The notes beneath the pieces are model-generated. The model had not been told where the DNA came from. It ran no database searches and worked only from the letters and a program-made list of their open reading frames with translations. Position numbers and translations under genes: made by a program. A stretch of DNA of 64,000 bases from Rhodopseudomonas palustris (GTDB lineage: Bacteria; Pseudomonadota; Alphaproteobacteria; Rhizobiales; Xanthobacteraceae). Each line of letters begins with the position of its first letter. Positions within the stretch are counted from its first letter, which is position 1. Of this stretch, positions 44,784 to 53,066 are shown piece after piece. The stretch lies in assembly GCF_013415845.1 (NCBI RefSeq), contig NZ_CP058907.1:3472001-3536000 (forward strand), read 5' to 3'.

Positions 44784-44920
44784 GCCCTCTCCCGTTGTGG
44801 GAGAGGGCTGCACTGACGTCGCACCGATTGCAGTCCGGTGAGGGGAAGCGGCATCGCGCGCTTCGCCCCCCTCACCCGCCGGTGCTGCACACAGGCCCCC
44901 TCTCCCACAAGGGGAGAGGG
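44784..44920. repeat. paired GGGAGAGGG palindromes
   Basis: Two related palindromes (GCCCTCTCCC-GTTGT-GGGAGAGGGC at 44784-44808 and CCCTCTCCC-ACAA-GGGGAGAGGG near 44897-44920) flank a segment with CCCCTCACCCGCC. This is a dispersed intergenic repeat of Rhizobiales. Between MaoC and DUF35 genes; it may form an mRNA hairpin inside the cluster. Confidence 0.75.
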
Positions 44921-44926
44921 AAGTAA

Positions 44927-45322
44927 TCAGGCCACCGTAAAGAACGGCAGCGGCGCGCCGCCGTCGGTCGGCTTGAACACCACCTTGACCTTGGTGCCGA
45001 TCTTCAGCTGGCCGAAATCGCAGTCGACGAAATTGGTCAGAACCGACGGGCCTTCCTTCAGCGTGACGTAGCCGATCGCATAGGGACCTGTCGGCGACTT
45101 GCGCATCAGGCTGTAGCTGTAGATCTCGCCCTCACCCTTGCTCTCTTCCCACACCGTCTGGTCGGAGAAGCAGAACGGGCACAGCGCGCGCGGGAAGTAA
45201 TGCGCTTCGCCGCAAGCGGTGCACCGCTTGATCAGCAGCTTGCCTTCAGTCGCCGCATCCCAGAACGGCTTGGTTTCGGCGTTGCCCTGAGGCGCGGGAT
45301 ATTTCACGGGGCTGTTCATCAC
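44927..45322 (-). CDS. DUF35 / OB-fold Zn-ribbon protein (thiolase partner)
   Basis: 131 residues. A rubredoxin-like zinc ribbon KRCTACGEAHYFPRALCPFC (four Cys) followed by an OB fold (GEGEIYSYSLMR, KEGPSVLTNFVDCD). DUF35 proteins form complexes with thiolases and hydroxymethylglutaryl-CoA synthase-type enzymes and hold the acyl-CoA. The next gene is a thiolase whose stop overlaps this start by 4 bp, the standard partner arrangement. Confidence 0.92.
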   Translation of the reverse strand: MMNSPVKYPAPQGNAETKPFWDAATEGKLLIKRCTACGEAHYFPRALCPFCFSDQTVWEESKGEGEIYSYSLMRKSPTGPYAIGYVTLKEGPSVLTNFVDCDFGQLKIGTKVKVVFKPTDGGAPLPFFTVA

Positions 45323-46467
45323 ACGCGCTCCAGAATGCAGGTCGAGGCGGCGTGGCGGATGCCGAGCATGCCGCCGGTGCCATGAGCGATCGCGAGGTCG
45401 CAGTTCGGCACCTGCACCTTGGGATGCGCCTCACCGCGGAGCTGACGCACGGCTTCGAGCAGCTTGGTCATGCCGCCGCGATTGACCGGGTGGTTGCTGC
45501 ACAAACCGCCGCCATCGGTGTTGAACGGCAGCTTGCCGACGCCCGAGATCAGGTTGCCGTCGGCGACGAACTTGCCGCCCTGCCCCTTTTCGCAGAAGCC
45601 GAGATCTTCGAGCTGCATCAGCACCGTGATGGTGAAGCTGTCGTAGATCGAGGCGTACTTGATGTCCTTCGGCGTGACGCCGGCCATCTCGAACGCCGGC
45701 GGCGCGGACCACACGCCGGCCGAATAGGTCAGATCGAGGTTGTGGCCACCGCGCGGCCCCTTGATCGCTTCGCCGGCGCCGATCATCCGCACCAGCGGCT
45801 TCTTCAGGCTGCGTGCGATCTCCTCGGTGGTGACGATCAGCGCACCGCCGCCGTCGGTGACGACGCAGCAATCCATCCGGTGCAGCGGATCGGCGATCAG
45901 CGGCGAGTTCAGCACGTCCTCGACGGTGACGACGTCGCGGAGCATCGCGTGCTCGTTGTACTGCGCATGATGCGAGGCCGCGACTTTGATCCAGGCGAGC
46001 TGCTCGGACGTGGTGCCGTACTGGTGCATGTGACGCGCGGCGCACATCGCATAGACGTTGTGCGTGGTGGCGCCATAGGCCAGTTCGAAGTCACCTTCGG
46101 CGCCGACCGGGCGCGGCGGCAGCGCGCCGGTCCGCGGCTTGCCGGCCAGCGTGATCAGCGCGACCGAGCAGCGGCCGGCGGCGATCGCTTCCGCGGCATG
46201 GCCGAGATGCACCAGATAGGAGCAGCCGCCGGTGTCGGTCGAATCGAAATGGCGAACCTTGAGGCCGAGATAATCGACCATCGCCATCACGCCGCCGGGC
46301 GCGTCGCCGGCGCAGAAGTAGCCGTCGATGTCGGCCTTGGTCAGGCCGGCGTCGTCGAGCGCCCCTTTGGCGACTTCGGCGTGGAGCTGGGCGATGGATT
46401 TATCGGGCGCGTGGCGCGTGGGATGTTCGTAGATGCCGGCAATGTAAGCCTTGCCTCTTATTGTCAA
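45319..46467 (-). CDS. acetyl-CoA acetyltransferase-like (SCPx-type) thiolase
   Basis: 382 residues from TTG 46467, chosen because GGAGA lies 7 nt before it and TIRGKAYIAGIYEHP is the family start; a longer frame from 46551 is unlikely. The nucleophile Cys lies in FDSTDTGGCSYLVHLGHAAE, and the C-terminal AIAHGTGGMLGIRHAAS replaces the classical CxG Cys, as in the SCP-x/DUF35-dependent thiolases. It cleaves branched or side-chain 3-ketoacyl-CoA. It overlaps the DUF35 gene by 4 bp (ATGA) and heads the cluster. Confidence 0.9.
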   Translation of the reverse strand: MTIRGKAYIAGIYEHPTRHAPDKSIAQLHAEVAKGALDDAGLTKADIDGYFCAGDAPGGVMAMVDYLGLKVRHFDSTDTGGCSYLVHLGHAAEAIAAGRCSVALITLAGKPRTGALPPRPVGAEGDFELAYGATTHNVYAMCAARHMHQYGTTSEQLAWIKVAASHHAQYNEHAMLRDVVTVEDVLNSPLIADPLHRMDCCVVTDGGGALIVTTEEIARSLKKPLVRMIGAGEAIKGPRGGHNLDLTYSAGVWSAPPAFEMAGVTPKDIKYASIYDSFTITVLMQLEDLGFCEKGQGGKFVADGNLISGVGKLPFNTDGGGLCSNHPVNRGGMTKLLEAVRQLRGEAHPKVQVPNCDLAIAHGTGGMLGIRHAASTCILERV

Positions 46468-46614
46468 CGCAGTTCTCCGCTGGCGTTTGGTCGGACGGTT
46501 TTTGTGACCGCTCCAAGCGACCTTGGCAAGCGTGTTCGCGCGCGAGGACAATTACCACGTCGCGGAATGTCTTGAGGCCGCGTCGGCACAGTGAGCCAGA
46601 GGGAAAGAGCTCTC

Positions 46615-46700
46615 CGTCATTGCGAGCGAAGCGAAGCAATCCAGGGGCTCCATGAACTGGGCTCCTGGATTGCTTCGTCGCTGCGCTCCTCGCAATGACG
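46615..46700. repeat. dispersed inverted repeat (cgtcattgcgag type)
   Basis: 86-bp near-palindrome: CGTCATTGCGAGCGAAGCGA at the left and its complement TCGTCGCTGCGCTCCTCGCAATGACG at the right, with CAATCCAGG/CCTGGATTG inside. A very common non-coding element of Bradyrhizobium-group chromosomes. It lies between the thiolase gene and the oxidoreductase gene. Confidence 0.8.
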
Positions 46701-46719
46701 CGGATAAACTGTGAACGAC

Positions 46720-49700
46720 CTACTCCGCCGCCATCTGCCGTGGCGGAGCGGGTTGCGGATCGCGCAGATTGGCGCGGAGTTCAGCGAACCGCGGCGCGGT
46801 GTCGTCTACCGACTTCTGCTTGATCGGGCCGTAGCCGCGAATCCGGTCCGGCATCGCGAGCAGCTCCACCGCGGTGTCGATCGTCGCCGGCGACAGATGC
46901 TGCAGCACGCTGGCGACATCCGCCTCGTAGTCGGCGATCAGTTTCCGCTCCAGCTTGCGCTCGGGGTGATAGCCGAACGGATCGAGCGGCGTGCCACGCA
47001 GGAAGCTGAATTTCGCCATCGTCCGGAACACCGGCCGCATCGCCTCGCCGAACTGCCGCTTCTTCGGCCGGCCGGTGAGATCGATGCCGGGCAGGATCGG
47101 CGGCGCGAGGTTGAAGCTGATCTTGTAGTCGCCTTCGAACTGGTCACGGATCTGCTGCTCGAAGCCCGGCTCGGTCAGCAGCCGCGCCACTTCGTACTCG
47201 TCCTTATAGGCGAGCAGCTTGGCGTAGTTCAGCGCCACCGCACGTGGCAGCGCCTCGCCGTAGCCGCCGGCCTCCGCAGCGCTGCGCACCTTGGCGACCA
47301 AATCGGCGTAGCGCTTGGCAAGCCGCTTGCCCTGATACGAGGTGAGCAGCGCGCTGCGATGCGCGATGATCTCGTCGAGCGACATTTCGCCCTGGGTCTT
47401 GCCTACGGTGGCATGATCGGCGCCGTGCAGCAGCGAGGCCAGCCGTGCCGGATCGGCGGCGGCGAGCCGGCCGAGCCGGAACGCCTGGGTGTTCATCTTG
47501 ATCGACACGCCGTTGAGTTCGATCGCCTGCTCGATCGCAGTCGCCGACAGCGGCAGCAGACCCTGCTGATAGGCAAAACCCATCATCATCATGTTGGTGG
47601 CGATCGAGTCGCCGAGCAGCGTCTCGGCCGCCTTGGTGAAATCGAGGAACGCCGAATCCTTGCGCAGCGCCGCTTCGAGCACGCTGTTGACCTTGCGGGT
47701 CTGGAAATCGAAGTCGCGGTTGCGGATGAAGTCGGCGATCGGGATCAGATGGGTGTTGACGACGCCATGGGTGCGGCCGGCTTCGCACAGCGACAGCGTC
47801 TCCTTGGAGATCGCCATCACCTCGTCGGCGACGATCAGCACGTCGGCGGTGCCGGTGACGATCCGAGAACAGGTGACATCCTCCGGCTTGTCCGACAGCC
47901 GGACGTGGCTGAGCACCGCGCCGCCCTTCTGCGCCAGGCCCGACATGTCGAGGATCATCGACGCCTTGCCTTCGATATGCGCCGCCATGCCGAGCAGCGC
48001 GCCGATCGTCAGCACGCCGGTGCCGCCGACGCCGCCGACCGCGACGTTGTACGGCTTATCCAGCCCCGGCCTTGTCGCCGGCTCCGGCAACGAACCGAGA
48101 TCGCCGAGATCAACCGCCGCGCGCTTACGCAGCTTGCCGCCGTCGATGGTGATGAAGGACGGGCAGAAGCCCTTCAGGCAGGAATAGTCCTTGTTGCAGG
48201 TCGACTGGTTGATGGCGCGCTTACGGCCCAGCTCGGTCTCCAGCGGCTCGACCGAGATGCAGTTCGACTGCACCGAGCAATCGCCGCAGCCTTCGCACAC
48301 CGCGGCGTTGATCATCACCCGGCGCGCCGGATCTTCCATCAGGCCGCGCTTGCGGCGCCGACGCTTCTCGGCCGCGCAGGTCTGCACGAACACGATCGCG
48401 GACGCACCCTTGATCTCGCGGCATTCCTTCATCACCGCATCGAGCTCGTCCCGGTGGCGCAGATGCACGCCCGGCGCGATGGTGTCGGCCGGATAGGCCT
48501 CGGGGTTTTCGGAGACCAGATAGATCTCGCGGATGCCTTCGGAATGCAGCTGGTAGGTGATCTGCTGCGGCGACAGATCGCCGTCGTGACGCTGACCGCC
48601 GGTCATCGCGACCGCGTCGTTGTAGAGGATCTTGTAGGTGATGTTGGCCTTCGAGGCGATCGACTGCCGGATCGCGAGGCTGCCGGAATGAAAGTAGGTG
48701 CCGTCGCCGAGATTGGCGAAGATGTGCTTCTCGTCGGTGAACGGCGCGATGCCGGTCCACGGCACGCCCTCGCCGCCCATGTGGGTGAAGGTCTCGGTCG
48801 AGCGATCCATCCACAGCGACATGAAGTGACAGCCGATGCCGCCGAGCGCGCGGCTGCCTTCCGGCACCTTGGTCGAGGTGTTGTGCGGACAGCCCGAGCA
48901 GAAATACGGCGTGCGCGCGATCGGCACCACCGCCTGGACCTGCGAGGCGTCGCGGCCGTGGAACCAGTCGGCCTTGGCGCGCAGCATCTCGGCGATCGTC
49001 GGATCGATCTCCATCGCCAGTAGCCGGTCGACCATCGAGGTGGCGACCTTGGCGACGCTGAGCTCCTCGGCGAACGGCAGGAAGCGATGGTTGCGGTCGT
49101 CCATCTTGCCGATCACGCGCGGCCGCTCGCGCATCCCGAACAACAGCTGCTTGACCTGGTTCTCGACGATCTCGCGGCGCTCTTCGACGACGAAGATCTC
49201 TTCGAGCCCGCGCGCGAATTCCTGCACGCCTTCGGGCTCCAGCGGCCACGGCATGCCGATCTTGTACAGCCGCAGGCCGATCCGGGCGGCGACCTGCTCG
49301 TCGACGCCGAGCTCGCGCAGTGCCTGGCGCACGTCCTCGTAGCTCTTGCCTGACGCCATGATGCCGAACCGCGCGTTCGGCGAATCCATGGTGATGCGGT
49401 TGACCTTGTTGGCGCGGGCGAACGCGATCGCGGCGAAGCCCTTGTAGTCCTGCAGCCGGCGGTCCTGATCGTAACGATCATCCGGCCAGCGCAGATTGAG
49501 TCCGCCCGGCGGCATCTCGAAGTCGGTCGGAATCACGAACGGCTTCATCTCGTCGGCAAGATTGATCTCCGCGGTGGTCTCCACCGTCTCGGTGATCACC
49601 TTCATGCCGACCCAGCAGCCGGAGTAGCGCGACATCGCGATGCCCAATAGCCCCATCTCGATCATCTCGTGGATCGACGACGGATACAGATACGGCATCA

Positions 49701-50205
49701 ACGCTGCGATGAAGGCGTGGTCGGACTGATGCGGCACGGTCGACGACTTGGCGCCGTGATCGTCGCCGGCGAGGCACAGCACGCCGCCGTGCTTGGCCGA
49801 GCCCGCGGCGTTGGCATGGCGAAACACGTCGCCGCAGCGATCGACGCCCGGACCCTTGCCGTACCAGATGCCGGTGATGCCGTCGTACTTGGCGCCGGGC
49901 GACAGATTGAGCTGCTGCGTGCCCCAGATCGCGGTGGCGGCGAGATCTTCGTTGACGCCCGGCTGGAATTTGACGTTGTACTGTTCGAGGTGATGGCGCG
50001 CGGCGACGAGCTGCTGATCGTAGCCGCCGAGCGGCGAGCCGCGATAGCCGGTGACGAAGCCGGCGGTGTTGAGGCCGGCCGCGCGGTCGCGGCGGACCTG
50101 CGCCATCGGCAGCCGCACCAGCGCCTGGATGCCGGTGAGGAAGACGTGTCCTGAGTGCTGCGTGTATTTCTGATCGAGACTGATCGGTCCCTGGTCGATT
50201 CCCAT
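46720..50205 (-). CDS. indolepyruvate/2-oxoacid:ferredoxin oxidoreductase, fused
   Basis: 1161 residues from ATG 50205 with a GAGGG box. It fuses all functions: N-terminal pyrimidine-binding half (about 25-330), TPP-binding half (about 400-600; PYFCSGCPHNTSTKVPEG, GDGTYFHSGSLA), a cysteine-rich iron-sulfur stretch at about 635-690 (AAVCEGCGDCSVQSNC, CNKDYSCLKGFCPS), and the gamma domain from about 715 (VAVGGVGGTGVLTIGALLGM). It oxidises aryl or branched 2-oxo acids to acyl-CoA, reducing ferredoxin. No ferredoxin gene adjacent. An upstream start at 50235 is less likely. Confidence 0.92.
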   Translation of the reverse strand: MGIDQGPISLDQKYTQHSGHVFLTGIQALVRLPMAQVRRDRAAGLNTAGFVTGYRGSPLGGYDQQLVAARHHLEQYNVKFQPGVNEDLAATAIWGTQQLNLSPGAKYDGITGIWYGKGPGVDRCGDVFRHANAAGSAKHGGVLCLAGDDHGAKSSTVPHQSDHAFIAALMPYLYPSSIHEMIEMGLLGIAMSRYSGCWVGMKVITETVETTAEINLADEMKPFVIPTDFEMPPGGLNLRWPDDRYDQDRRLQDYKGFAAIAFARANKVNRITMDSPNARFGIMASGKSYEDVRQALRELGVDEQVAARIGLRLYKIGMPWPLEPEGVQEFARGLEEIFVVEERREIVENQVKQLLFGMRERPRVIGKMDDRNHRFLPFAEELSVAKVATSMVDRLLAMEIDPTIAEMLRAKADWFHGRDASQVQAVVPIARTPYFCSGCPHNTSTKVPEGSRALGGIGCHFMSLWMDRSTETFTHMGGEGVPWTGIAPFTDEKHIFANLGDGTYFHSGSLAIRQSIASKANITYKILYNDAVAMTGGQRHDGDLSPQQITYQLHSEGIREIYLVSENPEAYPADTIAPGVHLRHRDELDAVMKECREIKGASAIVFVQTCAAEKRRRRKRGLMEDPARRVMINAAVCEGCGDCSVQSNCISVEPLETELGRKRAINQSTCNKDYSCLKGFCPSFITIDGGKLRKRAAVDLGDLGSLPEPATRPGLDKPYNVAVGGVGGTGVLTIGALLGMAAHIEGKASMILDMSGLAQKGGAVLSHVRLSDKPEDVTCSRIVTGTADVLIVADEVMAISKETLSLCEAGRTHGVVNTHLIPIADFIRNRDFDFQTRKVNSVLEAALRKDSAFLDFTKAAETLLGDSIATNMMMMGFAYQQGLLPLSATAIEQAIELNGVSIKMNTQAFRLGRLAAADPARLASLLHGADHATVGKTQGEMSLDEIIAHRSALLTSYQGKRLAKRYADLVAKVRSAAEAGGYGEALPRAVALNYAKLLAYKDEYEVARLLTEPGFEQQIRDQFEGDYKISFNLAPPILPGIDLTGRPKKRQFGEAMRPVFRTMAKFSFLRGTPLDPFGYHPERKLERKLIADYEADVASVLQHLSPATIDTAVELLAMPDRIRGYGPIKQKSVDDTAPRFAELRANLRDPQPAPPRQMAAE

Positions 50206-50533
50206 CCGGCCCTCGCGAAAGGCATTGGACCGCAAGGGCCATTCGGCCGCTGAAGCGGTCTCTGTTTCGAAACAGTCTAAGCTGGTTTTTCCGCCTCGCG
50301 CACCACAAAAAGCCGCGCGTTCAAGGCATTCCGCCTGTTCGCATTTTGATGTCTCAAAAGCCGCATCCCGCTTGCATGAAGTGCCGCCACGTCGCGGCTC
50401 GGCGAACGATCATGTCCGGTGCACCGCAACACGTTCCATCGGTGGTGATCGTGATTCGGCCGGGGAACCAAGGGCGGCGCGGGAACGGAAGGTTAGGCGA
50501 TGGATTGGTGGAGGAAGCCGAAAGGAGGACTCC
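50206..50533. other. intergenic spacer, divergent promoters likely
   Basis: 328 bp between the oxidoreductase (minus) and the single-TM protein gene (plus). No gene and no strong terminator seen. It likely holds promoters for both. The strong AAAGGAGG ribosome site at 50521-50528 belongs to the next gene. Confidence 0.4.
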
Positions 50534-50935
50534 ATGGCGCAACGCAATCCTGACGATCCCTACCGGCGCGACACGGCGCCCGACGATCCCCGCACGCCGT
50601 CGCAGCTCGATGCGCAGCTGCAGGCCGATCCGGAGATGCGCGAAGGCCCGGTGACGTCCGGCCGGCTCGCGCTGTTCGCCGTCGCAATCGTGCTGGTGTT
50701 CGCCGCCGTGTTCTATGGCATGAGCGGACCGTCGACCGATCCGAACAATCCCTCGGTCGCGACCCAGACCTCACCACCGCCCCCAGGCCAGACCGATGCG
50801 CACAACGCGCCGCCGGTGCCGCCCGGCGTTCGCGACGTGACGCCTCGCGGCGCCGATCCGAACGCGCAGAACGGCGTGACCACCGGCGCAGCCCCAGCTC
50901 CCCGCGCGGCCCCCAGCAGCGGCAACGCCAACTAA
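50534..50935 (+). CDS. single-pass membrane protein with Pro-rich periplasmic tail
   Basis: 133 residues from ATG 50534, preceded by a near-perfect AAAGGAGG site. A charged N-terminal cytoplasmic part (1-45), one hydrophobic helix at about 46-64 (LALFAVAIVLVFAAVFYG), then a Pro/Thr/Gly-rich low-complexity tail. I know such proteins from Bradyrhizobium-type genomes only as hypothetical. Function unknown. Confidence 0.7.
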   Translation: MAQRNPDDPYRRDTAPDDPRTPSQLDAQLQADPEMREGPVTSGRLALFAVAIVLVFAAVFYGMSGPSTDPNNPSVATQTSPPPPGQTDAHNAPPVPPGVRDVTPRGADPNAQNGVTTGAAPAPRAAPSSGNAN

Positions 50936-51162
50936 CAGCTCGCTCGCAACTTCACCGTGAGCAGATGCGGCGACGGCGCAAGTCGTTCGCCGCATCGCTG
51001 TGTCCGGCAGCGTGCAGACGGGTGCGGCTGCATTCATGCCGTGTTCAGACCGAATCGGCTAAACGAAATCTGGGGACGAATAAAACGCGGGCTGCCTTCG
51101 GATCGAAGCGGCCGCGAGGGTCACAGAGCCGCTGATCGGCCAGTGAAGGGAAGAACCGACAA

Positions 51163-51450
51163 ATGAAGAAGATCTTTGCCGCAGCCTTGTTCGCCGCGAC
51201 GCTGGTGGGAGCCGGTGCAGCCAATGCGTTGCCGCTGGCGCCGCTGGGCTCGCCCGCGGCCGGCGACGTGATCCAGGTCGCGCAGGGTTGCGGTCCGGGT
51301 TGGGCGCGTGGTCCGATGGGCCGCTGCCGTCCGATGTATGCGCGTCCCGGCTATGGCCGTCCGGTCGTGGTGCCGCCGCGCGTCGTCGCGCCCCGCGCCT
51401 GCCCTCCCGGCTACGCCTGGCGTCACGGCCGCTGCTTCCGCCGGTTCTGA
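51163..51450 (+). CDS. GCG_CRPN-type small secreted Cys/Pro/Arg-rich protein
   Basis: 95 residues. Signal peptide 1-22 (ANA cut). The mature part has QGCGPGWARGPMGRCRP and ends CPPGYAWRHGRCFRRF, the GCG prefix followed by Cys-Arg-Pro repeats described for small exported proteins of Alphaproteobacteria. Function unknown; likely disulfide-bonded in the periplasm or outside. A bidirectional terminator follows 21 bp later. Confidence 0.75.
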   Translation: MKKIFAAALFAATLVGAGAANALPLAPLGSPAAGDVIQVAQGCGPGWARGPMGRCRPMYARPGYGRPVVVPPRVVAPRACPPGYAWRHGRCFRRF

Positions 51451-51470
51451 TCGGCCTCGCATCGCTCACG

Positions 51471-51498
51471 AAAAGCCCCGCTCGCGCGGGGCTTTTTT
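51471..51498. terminator. bidirectional intrinsic terminator
   Basis: AAAAGCCCCGC / GCGGGGCTTTT stem (11 bp, 4-nt loop) with T6 after it on the plus strand and the A-run giving a U-tract on the minus strand. It serves the GCG_CRPN gene (+) and the DUF1295 gene (-), which converge. Confidence 0.9.
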
Positions 51499-51514
51499 GT
51501 GCGTCCCGCCAAGT

Positions 51515-52324
51515 TCAGCGAAACCGGATCAGCAGCTTGCGCAAGGTGTAGAGCGGCACCCACGGAAACAGGATCGGCACGGTCCGAACGTACTCCTGAT
51601 AGTCCGGCTGATCGCCGTAGCGTTCGTCCTGCTTGCGCTCGAGCCCCGCGGATGCGGCCGTCATCAGCGCCAGAATGTACAGCATCCCGAGTAGCGACAG
51701 CGCCCAGGCCGCGCCGGAGCCATAGGCCGACAGGCCCGAGAACCACACGCCGAACCAGAACACCATCTCGCCGAGATAGTTCGGGCAACGCACCACGCGA
51801 TACAGCCCAGTGTCGCAATAATGCGCCGGGTGCTCGGCCTTGTAGCGATACTTCTGCCAATCGGCGAGGCTTTCGACCCAGAGCCCCACCGCCATGATCA
51901 TCACGCCGAGCGGCGTCGACACCGGCCACACGCCCTGCGCCTGCAGCGACAGCGTCAGCAGCGCGGGCAGGAACAACAGCGTGAACAGCAGGCTGACGCC
52001 GAGCCAGATCGCGATTTGATGCCACAGCTTCAGCTCGGCAGTGCGGCGCTCGGCGCGGGCGAGCTCGGCCGCATAAGCGGGATTGCGCTCGCGCACCGCC
52101 AGGAACGCGCCGAGCCGCACGCCGTACACCAGCAGCAGCAACAGCTGCAGCATCACCCAGCCGGAGATGGTGGTGGCGAATAGCAGCGCGAACACCAGGC
52201 TCTGCGCCGCGATCGCGCCCGCATAGCACAGGCTGACGAAGTAATAGACGCGCCGGAACCCGGGTGCCGCAACGACGAGGCAGACGGCGAAAGCCAGCGC
52301 AACGAGATGCCACGGTACAGTCAT
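51515..52324 (-). CDS. DUF1295 (steroid 5-alpha-reductase-like) membrane protein
   Basis: 269 residues, about seven membrane helices. C-terminal conserved part: KYRYKAEHPAHYCDTGLYRV, VRCPNYLGEMVFWFGVW, ERYGDQPDYQEYVRTVPIL. This is the DUF1295 family, related to steroid 5-alpha-reductase and isoprenylcysteine methyltransferases. Substrate in bacteria unknown; a lipid or isoprenoid is likely. Ends beside the shared terminator. Confidence 0.85.
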   Translation of the reverse strand: MTVPWHLVALAFAVCLVVAAPGFRRVYYFVSLCYAGAIAAQSLVFALLFATTISGWVMLQLLLLLVYGVRLGAFLAVRERNPAYAAELARAERRTAELKLWHQIAIWLGVSLLFTLLFLPALLTLSLQAQGVWPVSTPLGVMIMAVGLWVESLADWQKYRYKAEHPAHYCDTGLYRVVRCPNYLGEMVFWFGVWFSGLSAYGSGAAWALSLLGMLYILALMTAASAGLERKQDERYGDQPDYQEYVRTVPILFPWVPLYTLRKLLIRFR

Positions 52325-52430
52325 GTCGATGCACGCGTCCTTGCCCCGGTGACGACCTTATAGGCCGCCGATGATGACCCCGCCATGTCCGGCATCAAAG
52401 CCGCACCCGATCGGCCGGCCGCCCGCCCGG

Positions 52431-52985
52431 TTATTTGGTCGTACAGCGCTGGCCGGGAACGCGGCTGTCGCAGACCCGCGTCACCTCGAAGAACCGAGTC
52501 CATAGCTTGCGCTGCTTGGCATCCGGTTCGGCGGCCGCGGTCATCTGCAGCGCATAGAAGTTCTCGCGGCCCTGCACCGCCTTCCACCAGGTCAGCGCCG
52601 GCTTGCCAGCCTCCTTGGCCTGCGGGCAACTCTCGCTCCACATCACCATCGGATACAGGTTTTCATTGCCATGCCGCAGCTGCTCGAACCGCGCGCCGGG
52701 GCATTCCGCTGCGGTCTTCTTCTGGCTCGCCTCGCGAAACGCCTCGGGCGATTGGTCGGTCTGCTTGAACAGCGTCTGCGCCGTGATCCGCGTGCTTGCA
52801 CTGGCGATGGTCTCGCTGCCGGGCACCAGCACGGTCGTGCTTTCCTTGGCGTTGCTGGCTTCGGCCGCCACCTTGAAGCCCTTGGGGGATGACAGCAGCA
52901 GCTTCTCAGTGTCGGCGGCGCGCGCGGCGCTGGCGGCGGCAACCGTCGCGATCAGGCACAGAACGGCAATGCGGAGCATGAACAA
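52431..52985 (-). CDS. exported hypothetical protein
   Basis: 184 residues (an internal ATG at residue 3 would also do). Signal peptide about 1-23 (cut near ARA-ADT). Four Cys in the mature part (AECPGARF, SESCPQAK, RVCDSRVPGQRCTTK) are suited to disulfides in the periplasm. No recognised domain. The gene is followed by the DUF1295 gene (107 bp) and preceded by the kinase-phosphatase gene (82 bp) on the same strand. Confidence 0.65.
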   Translation of the reverse strand: MFMLRIAVLCLIATVAAASAARAADTEKLLLSSPKGFKVAAEASNAKESTTVLVPGSETIASASTRITAQTLFKQTDQSPEAFREASQKKTAAECPGARFEQLRHGNENLYPMVMWSESCPQAKEAGKPALTWWKAVQGRENFYALQMTAAAEPDAKQRKLWTRFFEVTRVCDSRVPGQRCTTK

Positions 52986-53066
52986 TGAGCCCGGATGATT
53001 GAAGGCGGCGAAGCTTGCCCGAGAACCGCAGCCTGTTCAATATCGCTCCAGACGCGGCGCGATCGC

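Noticed and set aside
46711..49023. 770-codon plus-strand open frame opposite the 2-oxoacid oxidoreductase
   Set aside because: Arg/His-rich translation without any family likeness, antisense to a gene with clear motifs throughout; an artefact of high third-position GC.
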